NCBI RefSeq assembly: GCF_033170155.1
Contig: NZ_CP137079.1
Coordinates: 2,108,001 to 2,172,000 of the forward strand
DNA: 64,000 bases
Direction of reading: 5' to 3'
Source of the DNA: Raineyella sp. W15-4
GTDB taxonomy: Bacteria > Actinomycetota > Actinomycetes > Propionibacteriales > Propionibacteriaceae
In this document: positions 1 through 8,854 of the stretch, piece by piece
Layout: each line of letters opens with the position of its first letter
How positions within the stretch are numbered: position 1 is the first letter of the stretch
Translations under genes and position numbers: made by a program
Notes under the pieces: model-generated
Told to the model about the DNA's origin: nothing
What the model saw: only the letters and a program-made list of their open reading frames with translations
Database searches by the model: none

Positions 1-581
1 CGTTCGTCCACCGCCGGGCCCGAGGCGTTGAGCACCAACGCGGCGCCGATCCGGAACGGCCCGGCGATCCGCTCCGCATAGCCGAATCCGCCGCGCAGAC
101 CGCCGCAGACCGCTCCGGTGCCGGCACCGACCGAGCCGACCGGGGGCAGCTCGCCCGGTCCGAGGTCGGCCCGGAAGGCGGCGTCCAGCGCCCGTGACCC
201 GAAGCTGGCGTCAGGCCGATGAGCGCTCACCCCACCGCGGCCGAGATCGAAGATGACCGCGGCGGGCACGATCGGCACCACCGCGGCCGGCGGATCGGCC
301 GGGGGCGCCGGCACCGGGAAGCCGATCCCGCGCTCCTCCAGACCCGCCATCGCCCCGTCAGCGGCGGCCAGCCCGTACGCACTGCCTCCGGTGAGGACCA
401 CCGCATGGATGTCATGGACCATCGCGGTGGGCCGGAGCAGATCCGTCTCCCGGGTCCCGGGACCGCCACCGCGGACGTCGACGCCGGCGGTGGCGCCGTC
501 ACGGGCCAGGACGACCGTCGTCCCGGTCAGCCAGCCGTCACCACGGGCATCGTGATGGCCGATGGAGAAGCCTTCGATCAT
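1..581 (-). CDS. P1 family peptidase (S58/DmpA-like), 3' part cut by window edge
   Basis: The reading frame starts at ATG 581 (MIEGFSIGHHDARGDG) and runs off position 1 with no stop after 193 codons, so only the N-terminal half is present. The translation shows features of the P1 (S58) aminopeptidase/amidohydrolase family: GGSAYGLAAADG near residue 64, a VGAGTGA stretch near residue 149 and a following glycine-rich run, then VLNASG near residue 184. Family members are autoprocessing N-terminal nucleophile hydrolases acting on D-amino-acid or beta-peptides and nylon oligomers. The nucleophile and the processing site lie outside the window, so substrate cannot be judged. It is divergent from the tRNA promoter at 620-648. 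Confidence 0.8.
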   Translation of the reverse strand, partial: MIEGFSIGHHDARGDGWLTGTTVVLARDGATAGVDVRGGGPGTRETDLLRPTAMVHDIHAVVLTGGSAYGLAAADGAMAGLEERGIGFPVPAPPADPPAAVVPIVPAAVIFDLGRGGVSAHRPDASFGSRALDAAFRADLGPGELPPVGSVGAGTGAVCGGLRGGFGYAERIAGPFRIGAALVLNASGPAVDE

Positions 582-619
582 GGGTCCACGGTAGTTCCGG
601 GAGGCCGGGATCACCCGAT

Positions 620-648
620 TTGCATTGCCGGCAGATCGGGTCTAGAGT
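620..648 (+). promoter_or_regulatory. Predicted sigma-70-type promoter of the initiator tRNA
   Basis: TTGCAT at 620-625 and TAGAGT at 643-648 are separated by 17 bp, close to the -35/-10 consensus of the housekeeping sigma factor. Transcription would begin near 655, about ten bases before the mature tRNA 5' end at 665. Inferred from spacing and position only. Confidence 0.5.
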
Positions 649-664
649 TCAGACTCGTTGCCGA

Positions 665-738
665 CGCGGGGTGGAGCAGCTCGGTAGCTCGCTGGGCTCA
701 TAACCCAGAGGTCGCAGGTTCAAATCCTGCCCCCGCCA
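665..738 (+). tRNA. tRNA-fMet (initiator, anticodon CAT)
   Basis: A full cloverleaf can be drawn. The acceptor arms are 665-671 and 731-737. The anticodon arm is CTGGG (692-696) with loop CTCATAA and CCCAG (704-708). The T arm is GCAGG (714-718) with loop TTCAAAT and CCTGC (726-730). Two initiator hallmarks are visible: the first acceptor pair is mismatched (C665 opposite C737), and three G-C pairs flank the anticodon loop. The CAT anticodon is at 699-701. The 3' CCA is not encoded (the sequence continues CGA after the discriminator A738), so it must be added after transcription. Confidence 0.95.
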
Positions 739-761
739 CGATGGGATGTCTCAGGACATCG

Positions 762-800
762 GAATGGCTCGAACCTATGTTGTGTAGGTTCGAGCCATTC
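762..800 (+). terminator. Hairpin downstream of tRNA-fMet
   Basis: A perfect 16-bp stem pairs GAATGGCTCGAACCTA (762-777) with its complement at 785-800 around a 7-nt loop. A smaller 6-bp hairpin (745-750 with 755-760) precedes it. There is no T-run, which is common in high-GC actinobacterial terminators. It lies 24 bp after the tRNA end and before the M16 operon. Confidence 0.6.
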
Positions 801-920
801 GTGGTCTCCGGGTTCCGGGTGGGCGGCGTCGATGATGCGGAGGCATCAGCGCTCCCCGGAGCCTGATCCGCCCCGAGGGCTCGCAAACGGACGGTCCCCC
901 GACAGCCCGCGGGATGTGGT

Positions 921-2231
921 GTGATGTCGGTCATGGCCCAGCCGTCCGTCCACCTCGACTACCCCGTCCACGAGCGTCGGCTCGACAACGGGCTGCGGGT
1001 GGTGGTGAGTCCGGATCACGCCACCCCGACGGTCGCGGTCAACCTGTGGTACGACGTCGGGTCCCGCCACGAGCGGCCGCACCGCACCGGACTGGCGCAC
1101 CTGTTCGAGCACCTGATGTTCCAGGGGTCGGGGCACGTCGGGTCGGCGCAGCACATCGCGATCCTGGAGGCGGTCGGCGCCACCGCCAACGCCACCACCT
1201 CGTTCGACCGGACCAACTACTTCGAGAGCGGTCCGGTCGGCGTCCTCGACCTCGCCCTGTGGCTGGAGGCCGACCGGATGGGTACGCTGCTGTCCGCCCT
1301 CGACCAGGTCAACCTCGACAACCAGCGCGACGTCGTCAAGGAGGAGAAGCGGCAGCGCTACGACAACGTGCCGTACGGGGATGCGTTCCGCCACCTGTTG
1401 GCGCTGTCCTTCCCGGAACGGCACCCGTACGCCCACCCCACCATCGGCTCGATGGCGGACCTCGACGCGGCCCGCCTGGACGACGTCCGGATCTTCTTCC
1501 AGGCGCACTACCTGCCCGGCAACGCCGTGCTGTCGATCGTCGGGGATGTCACCCCGGACGAGGCCTGGCGGAAGGCCGACCATCACTTCTCCCCGATCGC
1601 TCCGCGGATCCTCGGCGAGCGGCCGGCCACCGGGCCGCTGCCGCCGCTCACCGGGGTGCCCCGGGTCGACCTCGAGCAGCCGGTGCCGGCGGACGCCGTC
1701 TACCTGAGCTGGCGGCTGCCGGCTCTCGACACCCGCGCGTACGACGCTCTCGCGCTGGCGATGGACGTGCTCGGCGACGGCCAGACGTCCCGCCTGCACC
1801 GGGCGCTGGTCCGCGACCGCGGCCTCGCCGAGTCCGCCGGCAGCGGCACGGTCGGGCTGATCGACGGCACCTCGCTCGGCTTCGTGGTCGCCCGGGCCCG
1901 GGAGGGCACCACCGCCGGACAGCTCGAGGAAGCCCTGGGCGAGGTGCTCACCGACTACCTGGCGAGCGGCCCGACGCCCGACGAACTCGCCCGGGCCCGC
2001 GCCCAGCACGAACTGGTCGCCCTGCAGGAACTCGCCTCGATCGCCGACCGGGCCGACCTGCTGTCCGGCTACGCGACCCTGTACGACGACCCGACCCTGG
2101 TGAACCGGCACCTGCCCGAGGTGCTGGCCCTGTCCGACGAGGAGATCACCGCAGGCCCGGCCGAGTACCTCCGCCCGGAGCATCGGGCCACCCTTGCCTA
2201 CCATTCCACGCTGCAGCGAGGTGCGGCATGA
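921..2231 (+). CDS. M16 family zinc metallopeptidase (catalytic subunit)
   Basis: A 436-residue insulinase/pitrilysin-type protease. The inverted zinc motif HLFEH is at residues 60-64 (two His ligands and the catalytic Glu), and the downstream acidic stretch VVKEEKRQRYDN near residue 137 can supply the third ligand. Length and domain order (active N-terminal half, then an inactive half with DVLGDGQTSRL) fit bacterial M16B peptidases, which degrade peptides and may act with an inactive partner. Starts are possible at GTG 921, ATG 924 and ATG 933; all keep the N-terminal HERRLDNGLRVVV strand. Its stop overlaps the start of the next M16 gene by 4 bp (ATGA at 2228), so the two are translationally coupled. 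No signal peptide is visible, so a cytoplasmic enzyme is likely. Confidence 0.92.
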   Translation: MMSVMAQPSVHLDYPVHERRLDNGLRVVVSPDHATPTVAVNLWYDVGSRHERPHRTGLAHLFEHLMFQGSGHVGSAQHIAILEAVGATANATTSFDRTNYFESGPVGVLDLALWLEADRMGTLLSALDQVNLDNQRDVVKEEKRQRYDNVPYGDAFRHLLALSFPERHPYAHPTIGSMADLDAARLDDVRIFFQAHYLPGNAVLSIVGDVTPDEAWRKADHHFSPIAPRILGERPATGPLPPLTGVPRVDLEQPVPADAVYLSWRLPALDTRAYDALALAMDVLGDGQTSRLHRALVRDRGLAESAGSGTVGLIDGTSLGFVVARAREGTTAGQLEEALGEVLTDYLASGPTPDELARARAQHELVALQELASIADRADLLSGYATLYDDPTLVNRHLPEVLALSDEEITAGPAEYLRPEHRATLAYHSTLQRGAA

Positions 2232-3607
2232 GCTTCGATTTCCTCCGCCGTCCGCCGCGGCCACGGCCGACTCCGGCCGAGCCCGCACCGTGGCAGGCGC
2301 CGTTGCCCACCCTGCGGTGGTTGGACAACGGGATGCGCGTCGTCGTGCACCAGCTGCCCGGCCAGCACGTCGTCTCCGCCGTCCTGGTCCTGGAGCTGCC
2401 GCTGGCCACCGAGCCCCGGCGGCTGGAGGGCATCGCCACCATCGGCGCCCGGTGTCTGGACGAGGGCACCGGGCGGCATCCGGGCCCCGCCTTCGCCGAG
2501 GAGCTGGCCCGCGCGGGTGCGGTCCTGTCGCTGTCCGTTGCCCAGGCAGGAGTCCGGGTCCACCTGGAGGTGCCGATCAGCCACCTCGACCGGGCGCTGG
2601 CACTGTTCGCCGAGGCTGTCATCCGACCGACCCTGGCCGAGGCGGACATCGAGCGCCACGTCGCGTTGCGGCTCGCCGAGATCGACCAGGTGCTGTCCCG
2701 ACCGGCGTCCTTCACCCCACTGCTGCTGCGGGCGGTCGTCTTCGACCCGAGCAGCCGCGCCCAGCGGCCGGCCGGGGGCACCCGGGCGACCTTGGAGCAG
2801 ATCCGGCCCGACGACGTCCACGCCTTCCACGCCGTTCACTTCGATCCCAGCCGGGCCGCCCTGGTGCTCGGCGGCGATTTCACCGGCACCGACCCGTTCC
2901 CGCTGGTCGAGGCGATCTTCGGCGGATGGTCCGGGACCGGACTGCCGCCGGCCGGGTACACCGCACCCGCCCCTGCCCGGCCCGCCGTCGTCCTCGCCGA
3001 TCGGCCGGGGGCGGTGCAGGCCGACATCGCGTTCGGCGGCCCGGCCCCGGATCGTACGGATCCCCGCTGGGCCGACCTGGGGGTCGCCACCCACGCCGTC
3101 GGTGGCGCCTTCTGGAGCCGGCTCAACCGGGTGCTCCGCGAGGAACGGGGGTTCACGTACGGCATCTCGATGGGCCTGCTGCCGTTCCGCGCCGGCGGCG
3201 CCTACTCGGTCACCTCGAGTTTCCGCACCGAGGTCGCGGCACAGGCCGTGGTGGCGGCCCGCCGGCTGATGTCCTTGCACGGTGCCCCGCTGACACCGGC
3301 GGAGGTGACCGACGCGGTGGCATTCTCCGTCGGCCTGCTGCCGCTGCGGCTGGCGACGGCGCGCGGGATGGTCGAGCAGACCGCCTCGAACCTGTTGAAC
3401 GGCCTCCCGCTCGGTTACGTCAATGAACACCTGGCCCGGATCCGCGCGGTGACGACGGCCTCGGCGACCGCCGCCTACACCGAGGTGGTCGACCCGGCTG
3501 CGATGAGCCTGGTGGTGGCCGGTGATGCCGGCACCCTGCTCGGCCCGCTGGCCGAGCAGGGGATCATCCCCGACCGGGTGGTCCGGCCGGAGGACGTGGT
3601 CGGCTGA
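2228..3607 (+). CDS. M16 family peptidase homologue, non-catalytic partner
   Basis: A 459-residue M16-fold protein. It starts at ATG 2228, overlapping the upstream M16 stop. At the position where the catalytic subunit has HxxEH, this protein reads IATIGARCLDEGTGR, so both zinc-binding His residues are missing. Its C-terminal half keeps ERGFTYGIS, equivalent to the substrate-binding Arg/Tyr pair that M16B inactive subunits contribute. Heterodimeric M16 enzymes with one active and one degenerate subunit are known (mitochondrial processing peptidase and bacterial M16B pairs); that these two form such a dimer is inference from the missing motif and the coupling. Confidence 0.88.
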   Translation: MSFDFLRRPPRPRPTPAEPAPWQAPLPTLRWLDNGMRVVVHQLPGQHVVSAVLVLELPLATEPRRLEGIATIGARCLDEGTGRHPGPAFAEELARAGAVLSLSVAQAGVRVHLEVPISHLDRALALFAEAVIRPTLAEADIERHVALRLAEIDQVLSRPASFTPLLLRAVVFDPSSRAQRPAGGTRATLEQIRPDDVHAFHAVHFDPSRAALVLGGDFTGTDPFPLVEAIFGGWSGTGLPPAGYTAPAPARPAVVLADRPGAVQADIAFGGPAPDRTDPRWADLGVATHAVGGAFWSRLNRVLREERGFTYGISMGLLPFRAGGAYSVTSSFRTEVAAQAVVAARRLMSLHGAPLTPAEVTDAVAFSVGLLPLRLATARGMVEQTASNLLNGLPLGYVNEHLARIRAVTTASATAAYTEVVDPAAMSLVVAGDAGTLLGPLAEQGIIPDRVVRPEDVVG

Positions 3608-3659
3608 GGCCGGCCCGGCCGCCCCCACCCCCCGCTCGGCGCGTCCGCTCCGTGGCGGC

Positions 3660-6533
3660 CTAGCCGCCCAGCGCCTGACGCATCCGCGCCACTGCGGCCT
3701 GCGCGTCCTCGGTCCGTTTCTGGTAGGTCCCCAGGTCACCGGCCTTCAGGGCCTTGTCCGCGTCGCTGAACGCCTGCTGGGCATCGGCGACCGCCTTCTG
3801 CAGGGCCGCCTCGTCGATGGTGGTGGATCCAGTGGTGGTGCCGGACGGCGTGGTGGTGGTCGTGGTCGTGGTGGCCTGGGCCGGGCTGCCGGTCTCCCCC
3901 GTGCTGGCACCGGCGTTGCCCGCGAAGACCTGGTCGAGGGACTCCTGCAGTGTGGTGCCGATGCCGACCGAGTTGCCGAACCGGGACATCACGAAGGTCA
4001 GCGCCGGATAGGCGCCGGTGGCCCCCTGACGTTCGGTGTAGACCGGCTGGACATAGAGCAGGCCGCCGCCGACCGGCAGGGTCAGCAGGTTGCCGTACGC
4101 CGCATTGGCGGTGCCCTGGTTGAGGTAGGGCCGCAGCCGGGTGGCGACCTGCTCGTTCGTCGTCATCGCATTGAAGGTCTGACCGGGACCGTCGATCTGG
4201 GTCTGGTCCGACATCCGCAGGATCCGGATCTGGCCGTACTGCGGACTGGCGGCATCCGCGTTCACCGCCATGTAGGAGGCGAGATTGGACCGGGCGTTGG
4301 GAACGTACACCGAGGTCAGGCTGAAGCCCGGGTTCTGGTCGCCGGGCCACTTCACCGACAGGTAGTACGGCTGCTCCTTGTTGCCGGTGCCGAGCACCGG
4401 GTCGTCGGGGATCTGCCACAGGTCGGTGCGCTGGTACCACTGATGCGGATCGGTCATGTGGTAGCGGGCGAGCACCTCACGCTGCACCTGGAAGAGGTCC
4501 TCCGGGTAGCGCAGGTGGTTGAGCAGGTCAGCGGAGATCTTGTCCCGGCTCTGGATCAGGCCGGGGAAGGCCTTCTCCCAGGTCTGCAGGATCGGGTCCG
4601 ACTGGTCCCAGGCGTAGAGGCTGACGGTCCCGTCGTACGCGTCAACGACGGCCTTGACCGAGTTGCGCATGTAGTTGACCGAGGAGCCGCCGACCCCGAG
4701 CCCGGTGTCGGTGCTGCGCTGGGAGGAGATCGCCGAGGTGAGGTTGACCCGCTGCGCGTTCGGGTAGGTGTTCGAAGTGGTGTAGCCGTCGACGATCCAC
4801 ACCAGCCGGCCGCTGACGATCGCCGGGTAGATGTTGGAGTCGACGGTGAGCCACGGCGCCGCGGCCTTGACCCGCTCGGTCGGAGTGCGGTCGTAGATGA
4901 TCCGGGAGTCGGCGTTCACCCGGTCGGAGAGCAGGATGTTCGGGTCGGCGAACCGGATCGCGTAGAGCGCCCGGGTGATCATGTTGCCGATCGGCACGCC
5001 GCCCTTGCCGTCGTAGGTGAACATCTTCGACCCGCCGCTCTGGTCCCCGCCGCCGGGCGTGTCGAGCTCGACGGGCGCGGCGCCGGCCGGGGCGCCGACG
5101 ATCGAGTAGTCGGTGAACAGCTGGCCGAAGTAGACCCGCGACTGCTGCTCGTCGAGCTTGCCGGTCGGCGGGATGTCCTTCTCGACCCAGTCCGGCTGGC
5201 CCTCGGACTGGCGGCGGTTGCCGTACGCGGCCACCATGCCGTAGCCGTGGGTGTAGACGGTGTGGATGTTGTTCCAGCTCTTGGAGTCCAGCCCGTTGAG
5301 GTCGATCTCACGGGCGGCCACCACGACGTCACTCTCCTGGCCGTCGAGGGTGTAGCGGTCCACATCGAGGGTCTTCGGGAACTGGTAGAAACCACGTACC
5401 TGCTGGAACTGTTCGTACGCCGGGGCGACCACCTTGGGGTCGATCAGCCGGATGCCGGGCAGCGCCTCGGCGTCCGCGCGCAGCTGGCCGGCCGAGGTCT
5501 GGGTCACCGCGGTGTAGTCCTGGACCTCGACATTCGAGACCCCGAACGCCTCCCGGGTGGCGGCGATGTTCCGCTCGATGTACGGCTTCTCCTTGTCCGG
5601 CTCGTCCGGGGTCACCGAGAAGGCCTGCACCGCCGCGGGATAGATCAGGCCGAGGATCAGCCCGGACAGCACCAGCAGGATCACCGCGGCCAACGGGACC
5701 CGCCAGCGGCGCAGCGCGGCGTTGGCGAAGAACAGCAGCGCGCACAGCACGGTGATCACCGCGAGGATGAGCTGGGCGGTGGATCGTACGTGGTCGTCGG
5801 TGTAGCCCATCCCGGTGAGCAGCTGCCCCGAGCCGACCTGGAGCCCGTACCGGTCGAAGACCCGCAGCGCCGCGTACACCAGCAGGACCACGCCGATCAG
5901 GACGGACAGGTGGATCTGGGCGCCGGCGGAGGACCGGGCGCCCCGGTCCAGCCGCAGCGCCCCCGACAGATAGTGGATCACCAGGGCGACCAGACCGCTG
6001 AGCACCAGACAGGTGATCAGGAAGTTCAGCGCCATCCGCCAGAACGGGTAGTCGAAGACGTAGAACCCCGGATCCAGGCCGAACCCCGCATCATGACCGC
6101 CGAACGGGGTGCGGTGCAGCCAGGCCAGCACGGTGTCCACGTTGCCCGAGACGCCGAACCCGGCGAACAGGCCGAGGATGCCGCCGAAGACGAAGAGCAC
6201 CGACCGGAACCGGCCGCTGAACAGCACGTGCCGATAGGTCTCCAGCAGGCCGCTCTGGGCGGTCGGCCGGGTCCGGGGCCGCAGCCGCAACGCGATCAGG
6301 CCATTGCCGATGACCAGGCCGGCCATCACCGTCAGGCCGAGGACGAACAGCAGCACGCCGGTCAGCAGTCGGGTGCTGAACACCGTCGAATAGCCGAGGC
6401 TGCGGTACCACAGGAAGTCGGTCCAGACGTTCGCCGTCACCGCGAGCAGCACCAACAGCACCGCCATCACGACCAGCGTGATCAGCAGCGGGTGCGGCCT
6501 GCGCCGGGGCCGGGTCGGGGAGGCGGTGCTCAC
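3660..6533 (-). CDS. UPF0182 family membrane protein
   Basis: A 957-residue protein with about seven hydrophobic segments in the first 300 residues (the first is LITLVVMAVLLVLLAV near residue 18), followed by a long soluble domain. This is the architecture of the actinobacterial UPF0182 family, whose M. tuberculosis member is Rv3193c. Function is unknown. The C-terminus carries a threonine-rich linker (run of eight Thr near residue 880, low complexity) and ends in a short helix with ADAQQAFSDADKALKAGD, typical of the family. The start is GTG 6533, preceded by GGAAG. It converges on the M16 operon and is followed upstream by the PPA1309-type gene, as in related actinobacteria. Confidence 0.93.
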   Translation of the reverse strand: MSTASPTRPRRRPHPLLITLVVMAVLLVLLAVTANVWTDFLWYRSLGYSTVFSTRLLTGVLLFVLGLTVMAGLVIGNGLIALRLRPRTRPTAQSGLLETYRHVLFSGRFRSVLFVFGGILGLFAGFGVSGNVDTVLAWLHRTPFGGHDAGFGLDPGFYVFDYPFWRMALNFLITCLVLSGLVALVIHYLSGALRLDRGARSSAGAQIHLSVLIGVVLLVYAALRVFDRYGLQVGSGQLLTGMGYTDDHVRSTAQLILAVITVLCALLFFANAALRRWRVPLAAVILLVLSGLILGLIYPAAVQAFSVTPDEPDKEKPYIERNIAATREAFGVSNVEVQDYTAVTQTSAGQLRADAEALPGIRLIDPKVVAPAYEQFQQVRGFYQFPKTLDVDRYTLDGQESDVVVAAREIDLNGLDSKSWNNIHTVYTHGYGMVAAYGNRRQSEGQPDWVEKDIPPTGKLDEQQSRVYFGQLFTDYSIVGAPAGAAPVELDTPGGGDQSGGSKMFTYDGKGGVPIGNMITRALYAIRFADPNILLSDRVNADSRIIYDRTPTERVKAAAPWLTVDSNIYPAIVSGRLVWIVDGYTTSNTYPNAQRVNLTSAISSQRSTDTGLGVGGSSVNYMRNSVKAVVDAYDGTVSLYAWDQSDPILQTWEKAFPGLIQSRDKISADLLNHLRYPEDLFQVQREVLARYHMTDPHQWYQRTDLWQIPDDPVLGTGNKEQPYYLSVKWPGDQNPGFSLTSVYVPNARSNLASYMAVNADAASPQYGQIRILRMSDQTQIDGPGQTFNAMTTNEQVATRLRPYLNQGTANAAYGNLLTLPVGGGLLYVQPVYTERQGATGAYPALTFVMSRFGNSVGIGTTLQESLDQVFAGNAGASTGETGSPAQATTTTTTTTPSGTTTGSTTIDEAALQKAVADAQQAFSDADKALKAGDLGTYQKRTEDAQAAVARMRQALGG

Positions 6534-6607
6534 GGGACACTTCCTTGTTCTCGGTTCTCGGAACGTGGGTCGGACCCCATCCTAGGGGGCCGGGCCAGGG
6601 CGACGGC

Positions 6608-7144
6608 TCAGCGCAGCGTACGGCTGAGCAGCGCCGAGAGCCCGGGGGCCAGTTCGGGGCCGCCGAGCAGTTCCTCCGGCGCGGACGCCAGCCGGGCCAG
6701 ACTCTGCTGCTCGCCGGAACGCAGTACCCCGGCGACCACCCGGATGTCCTGGCGGCGAGGGTGCTCGGCGACGTAGCGGGCCGCCTCCTCGGGATCCTCG
6801 GGGATGTCGACCTCGGCGTCGGAGGGCAGGAAGGCCCGCTCGATCGCCAGCGCGCACCCCTCGACGGTGTCCGGCCAGGCGATCCCCTGCAGGGCCGTCA
6901 CGATGTCCTCGCCGGCATGCCAGGTGTCCTGCTCGATCGAGCTGATCGCGTCCGCCGGACGGTGCTCCGCGTCGAGGGCCTCGGCGAGGTGTGGTTCGGC
7001 GGCGACGAGGTCCGCCGTCCGCACCAGGGCGAACAGCCGGGCCGGTTGGTCCCAGCCCAGCGAGGAGACGTGGCGTTCGATCTCCATCAGGGCGGCGACC
7101 AGGGCGTCCGCCGCGTCGGTGGGCGTGCTGTCAGGCTCGGTCAT
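6608..7144 (-). CDS. PPA1309 family protein
   Basis: A 178-residue acidic, cytoplasmic-looking protein with no membrane segment. Conserved features include ERHVSSLGWDQPARLFALV near residue 23 and SIEQDTWHAGEDIVTALQGI near residue 89, matching the actinobacterial family named after Propionibacterium acnes PPA1309. Its role is unknown. It sits between the UPF0182 gene and the PDZ/Lon-like protease gene on the same strand, 19 bp from the latter, an arrangement kept in many actinobacteria, so co-transcription is likely. Confidence 0.85.
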   Translation of the reverse strand: MTEPDSTPTDAADALVAALMEIERHVSSLGWDQPARLFALVRTADLVAAEPHLAEALDAEHRPADAISSIEQDTWHAGEDIVTALQGIAWPDTVEGCALAIERAFLPSDAEVDIPEDPEEAARYVAEHPRRQDIRVVAGVLRSGEQQSLARLASAPEELLGGPELAPGLSALLSRTLR

Positions 7145-7163
7145 CGGGGTCCTCCTCGGGATG

Positions 7164-8291
7164 TCAGGAACAATGGGGCAGATCGGCGACCGGGGTCTGC
7201 GGCCGGGAGAGCACGTCGACCGCCTGCTGCAGGTCGTCGACCGGGACCAACGGCAGGTCGGTGCGCAGCCGGACGGCCTCGTCGCAGTTGCCGCGCGGGA
7301 TCAGGAAGAGCGTCGCACCGGCGGCCCGGGCACCGGCCACCTTGGCGGGCAGCCCGCCGATCGATCCGACCGTGCCGTCGGGATCGATGGTGCCGGTCGC
7401 GGCGATCACCCGGCCGGCGGTGAGGTCCTCCGGCGTCAGTCGGTCGCGGATCGCCAGGGCGAAGACCAGGCCGGCGCTGGGCCCGCCGATCGCCGGGTCG
7501 ATGCCGAAGGTGACCGTCCCCGGGTGGTCGTACCCCACCCCGACGGTCGCACCGATCCTCGGCTGGGCGGGGTCGTCGGTGCCGGCGACGGTGGGTACCG
7601 TGACGTCCTGCCGGGCCCCGGAGCGCAGCACGGTGATCCGCACCGACTCGCCGACCCGGCGGGCCCGGATCCGTGCCGTGGCGTCGGTCGGTGAGGTGAC
7701 GGTCACCCCGTCGACCGCGGTGATGGTGTCCCCCGGGTCGAGGCGTCCGTCGGCCGGCGTCCCGTCGGTCACCCCGACCACGGTCGTCACCTCGGTGACG
7801 GTGACCCCGGCGCTGCGCAGACCGGCCACGATCGCCGACTGCTGGGCGGTGTCCATCATCTGGGTGCTCTCGGCGGTGTTCTGCTGCTCGGTGGTCCCCG
7901 GGGGATACACGGCGTCGCGGGGCAGCACCTCACGCCAGGGCAGCCAGTGGGCGGCGAGCGCGGCGGGCAGGGTGATCCGGGAGTCGGCGCGGGTCACCCC
8001 GACGGTGGTCAGCCGGAGCTGGCCGTCCGTCGGGTAGCTGGTCAGTCCGCTGATCGCCACCGCCTGTCCCTGTCCGGAGGCGGCCGGGCCCAGCACGTCC
8101 ATGGTCCGGCCCGGGCTCCACGTCACGTACGGCACCGGGACCAGGGCGAGGACCATCGCCAGCACGACGAAGGTCCCGGCGGCCGCCGCGGTCGTCGTGG
8201 GAGTGCCACCGAACACCCGCCGTAGCCAGGCACCGGCCCGCCGCAGCGGGGAACGCCGGCCGCCGCGGGCGGTCACCACGCGGGAGGTCAC
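7164..8291 (-). CDS. PDZ domain-containing, Lon-like (S16) secreted or membrane-anchored serine protease
   Basis: A 375-residue protein. The order is: basic N-terminus; one membrane anchor (GTFVVLAMVLALVPVPYV near residue 38); an extracytoplasmic region containing a PDZ domain (GRLDPGDTITAVDGVTV, middle of the protein); and a C-terminal Lon protease domain. The catalytic Ser is in GGPSAGLVFAL and the catalytic Lys in GGLPAKVAGA, the Ser-Lys dyad of S16 peptidases; no AAA domain is present. The M. tuberculosis counterpart by synteny is Rv3194c. I chose GTG 8291 because it overlaps the moaE stop as GTGA; a longer reading frame upstream lies inside moaE and has no family similarity. It likely processes or degrades exported proteins. 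Confidence 0.9.
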   Translation of the reverse strand: MTSRVVTARGGRRSPLRRAGAWLRRVFGGTPTTTAAAAGTFVVLAMVLALVPVPYVTWSPGRTMDVLGPAASGQGQAVAISGLTSYPTDGQLRLTTVGVTRADSRITLPAALAAHWLPWREVLPRDAVYPPGTTEQQNTAESTQMMDTAQQSAIVAGLRSAGVTVTEVTTVVGVTDGTPADGRLDPGDTITAVDGVTVTSPTDATARIRARRVGESVRITVLRSGARQDVTVPTVAGTDDPAQPRIGATVGVGYDHPGTVTFGIDPAIGGPSAGLVFALAIRDRLTPEDLTAGRVIAATGTIDPDGTVGSIGGLPAKVAGARAAGATLFLIPRGNCDEAVRLRTDLPLVPVDDLQQAVDVLSRPQTPVADLPHCS

Positions 8292-8713
8292 AGACCGACC
8301 CACGTGGTCACGCCGCCGTCGAACGCCTGTCGTTTCCAGATCGGCACCTCGGACTTGATCCGGTCGATCAGCACCTGGCAGGCCGCCAGGGCGGGGGCCC
8401 GGTGTGCCGCTCCGACGGCGACCGTCACGGCGATGTCCCCGACGCCCAACCGGCCGACCCGGTGCTCGGCCCCGGCGGCGAGGACGTCGTACGCCTCGGC
8501 CACCTCGGTGACCAGCGCGGCCAGGGTCCGCTCGGCGGTCGGGTGGGCGGAGTACTCCAGCCACTGCACGGTCGCGCCGGGACCCTCCGGGTCGTGGTCG
8601 CGGACCAGGCCGACGAACACCCCCAGGCCACCGACCGTCCGGTCCACGACCGTACCCAGCAGGTCGTCGACCACCAGGGGCTCGGCCGTCACCCGTGCAC
8701 TCGTCCGCAGCAT
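8288..8713 (-). CDS. moaE: Molybdopterin synthase catalytic subunit MoaE
   Basis: A 141-residue protein (start ATG 8713; an upstream GTG would add a low-complexity Ala/Val stretch). MoaE dimers bind thiocarboxylated MoaD and insert dithiolene sulfur into cyclic pyranopterin monophosphate to make molybdopterin. Visible family features are GGLGVFVGLVRDHDPEG, the LEYSAHPTAERTL segment, HRVGRLGVGDIAVTVAV, and the C-terminal catalytic region RIKSEVPIWKRQ with both conserved lysines. No moaD lies next to it, so the partner is encoded elsewhere. Its stop overlaps the protease gene by 4 bp, which couples two functionally unrelated genes. Confidence 0.92.
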   Translation of the reverse strand: MLRTSARVTAEPLVVDDLLGTVVDRTVGGLGVFVGLVRDHDPEGPGATVQWLEYSAHPTAERTLAALVTEVAEAYDVLAAGAEHRVGRLGVGDIAVTVAVGAAHRAPALAACQVLIDRIKSEVPIWKRQAFDGGVTTWVGL

Positions 8714-8854
8714 GCCCACGACTGTACCCACCGCCGCGCCCACCGCCGCGCCCACCGCGCCGTGTCCGCCCCCGCCGTACCGTCCCCGGACACGCCTTGC
8801 CGGATGCGGTTCAATGGACGCAAGTCAGATGCCCACGAGCAGGAGTCACACACC

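Noticed and set aside
698-934. Small minus-strand frame ending in GAGFEPATSGL
   Set aside because: This peptide is a known artefact of translating tRNA antisense sequence.
3522-6776. Plus-strand open frame of more than 1000 codons
   Set aside because: Antisense shadow of UPF0182; composition is Val/Gly/Arg-rich without domain similarity, as expected opposite a high-GC gene.
8288-8564. N-terminal extension of the PDZ/Lon-like protease inside moaE
   Set aside because: The extension is Arg/Gly-rich shadow of moaE; GTG 8291 with the 4-bp overlap is the better start.
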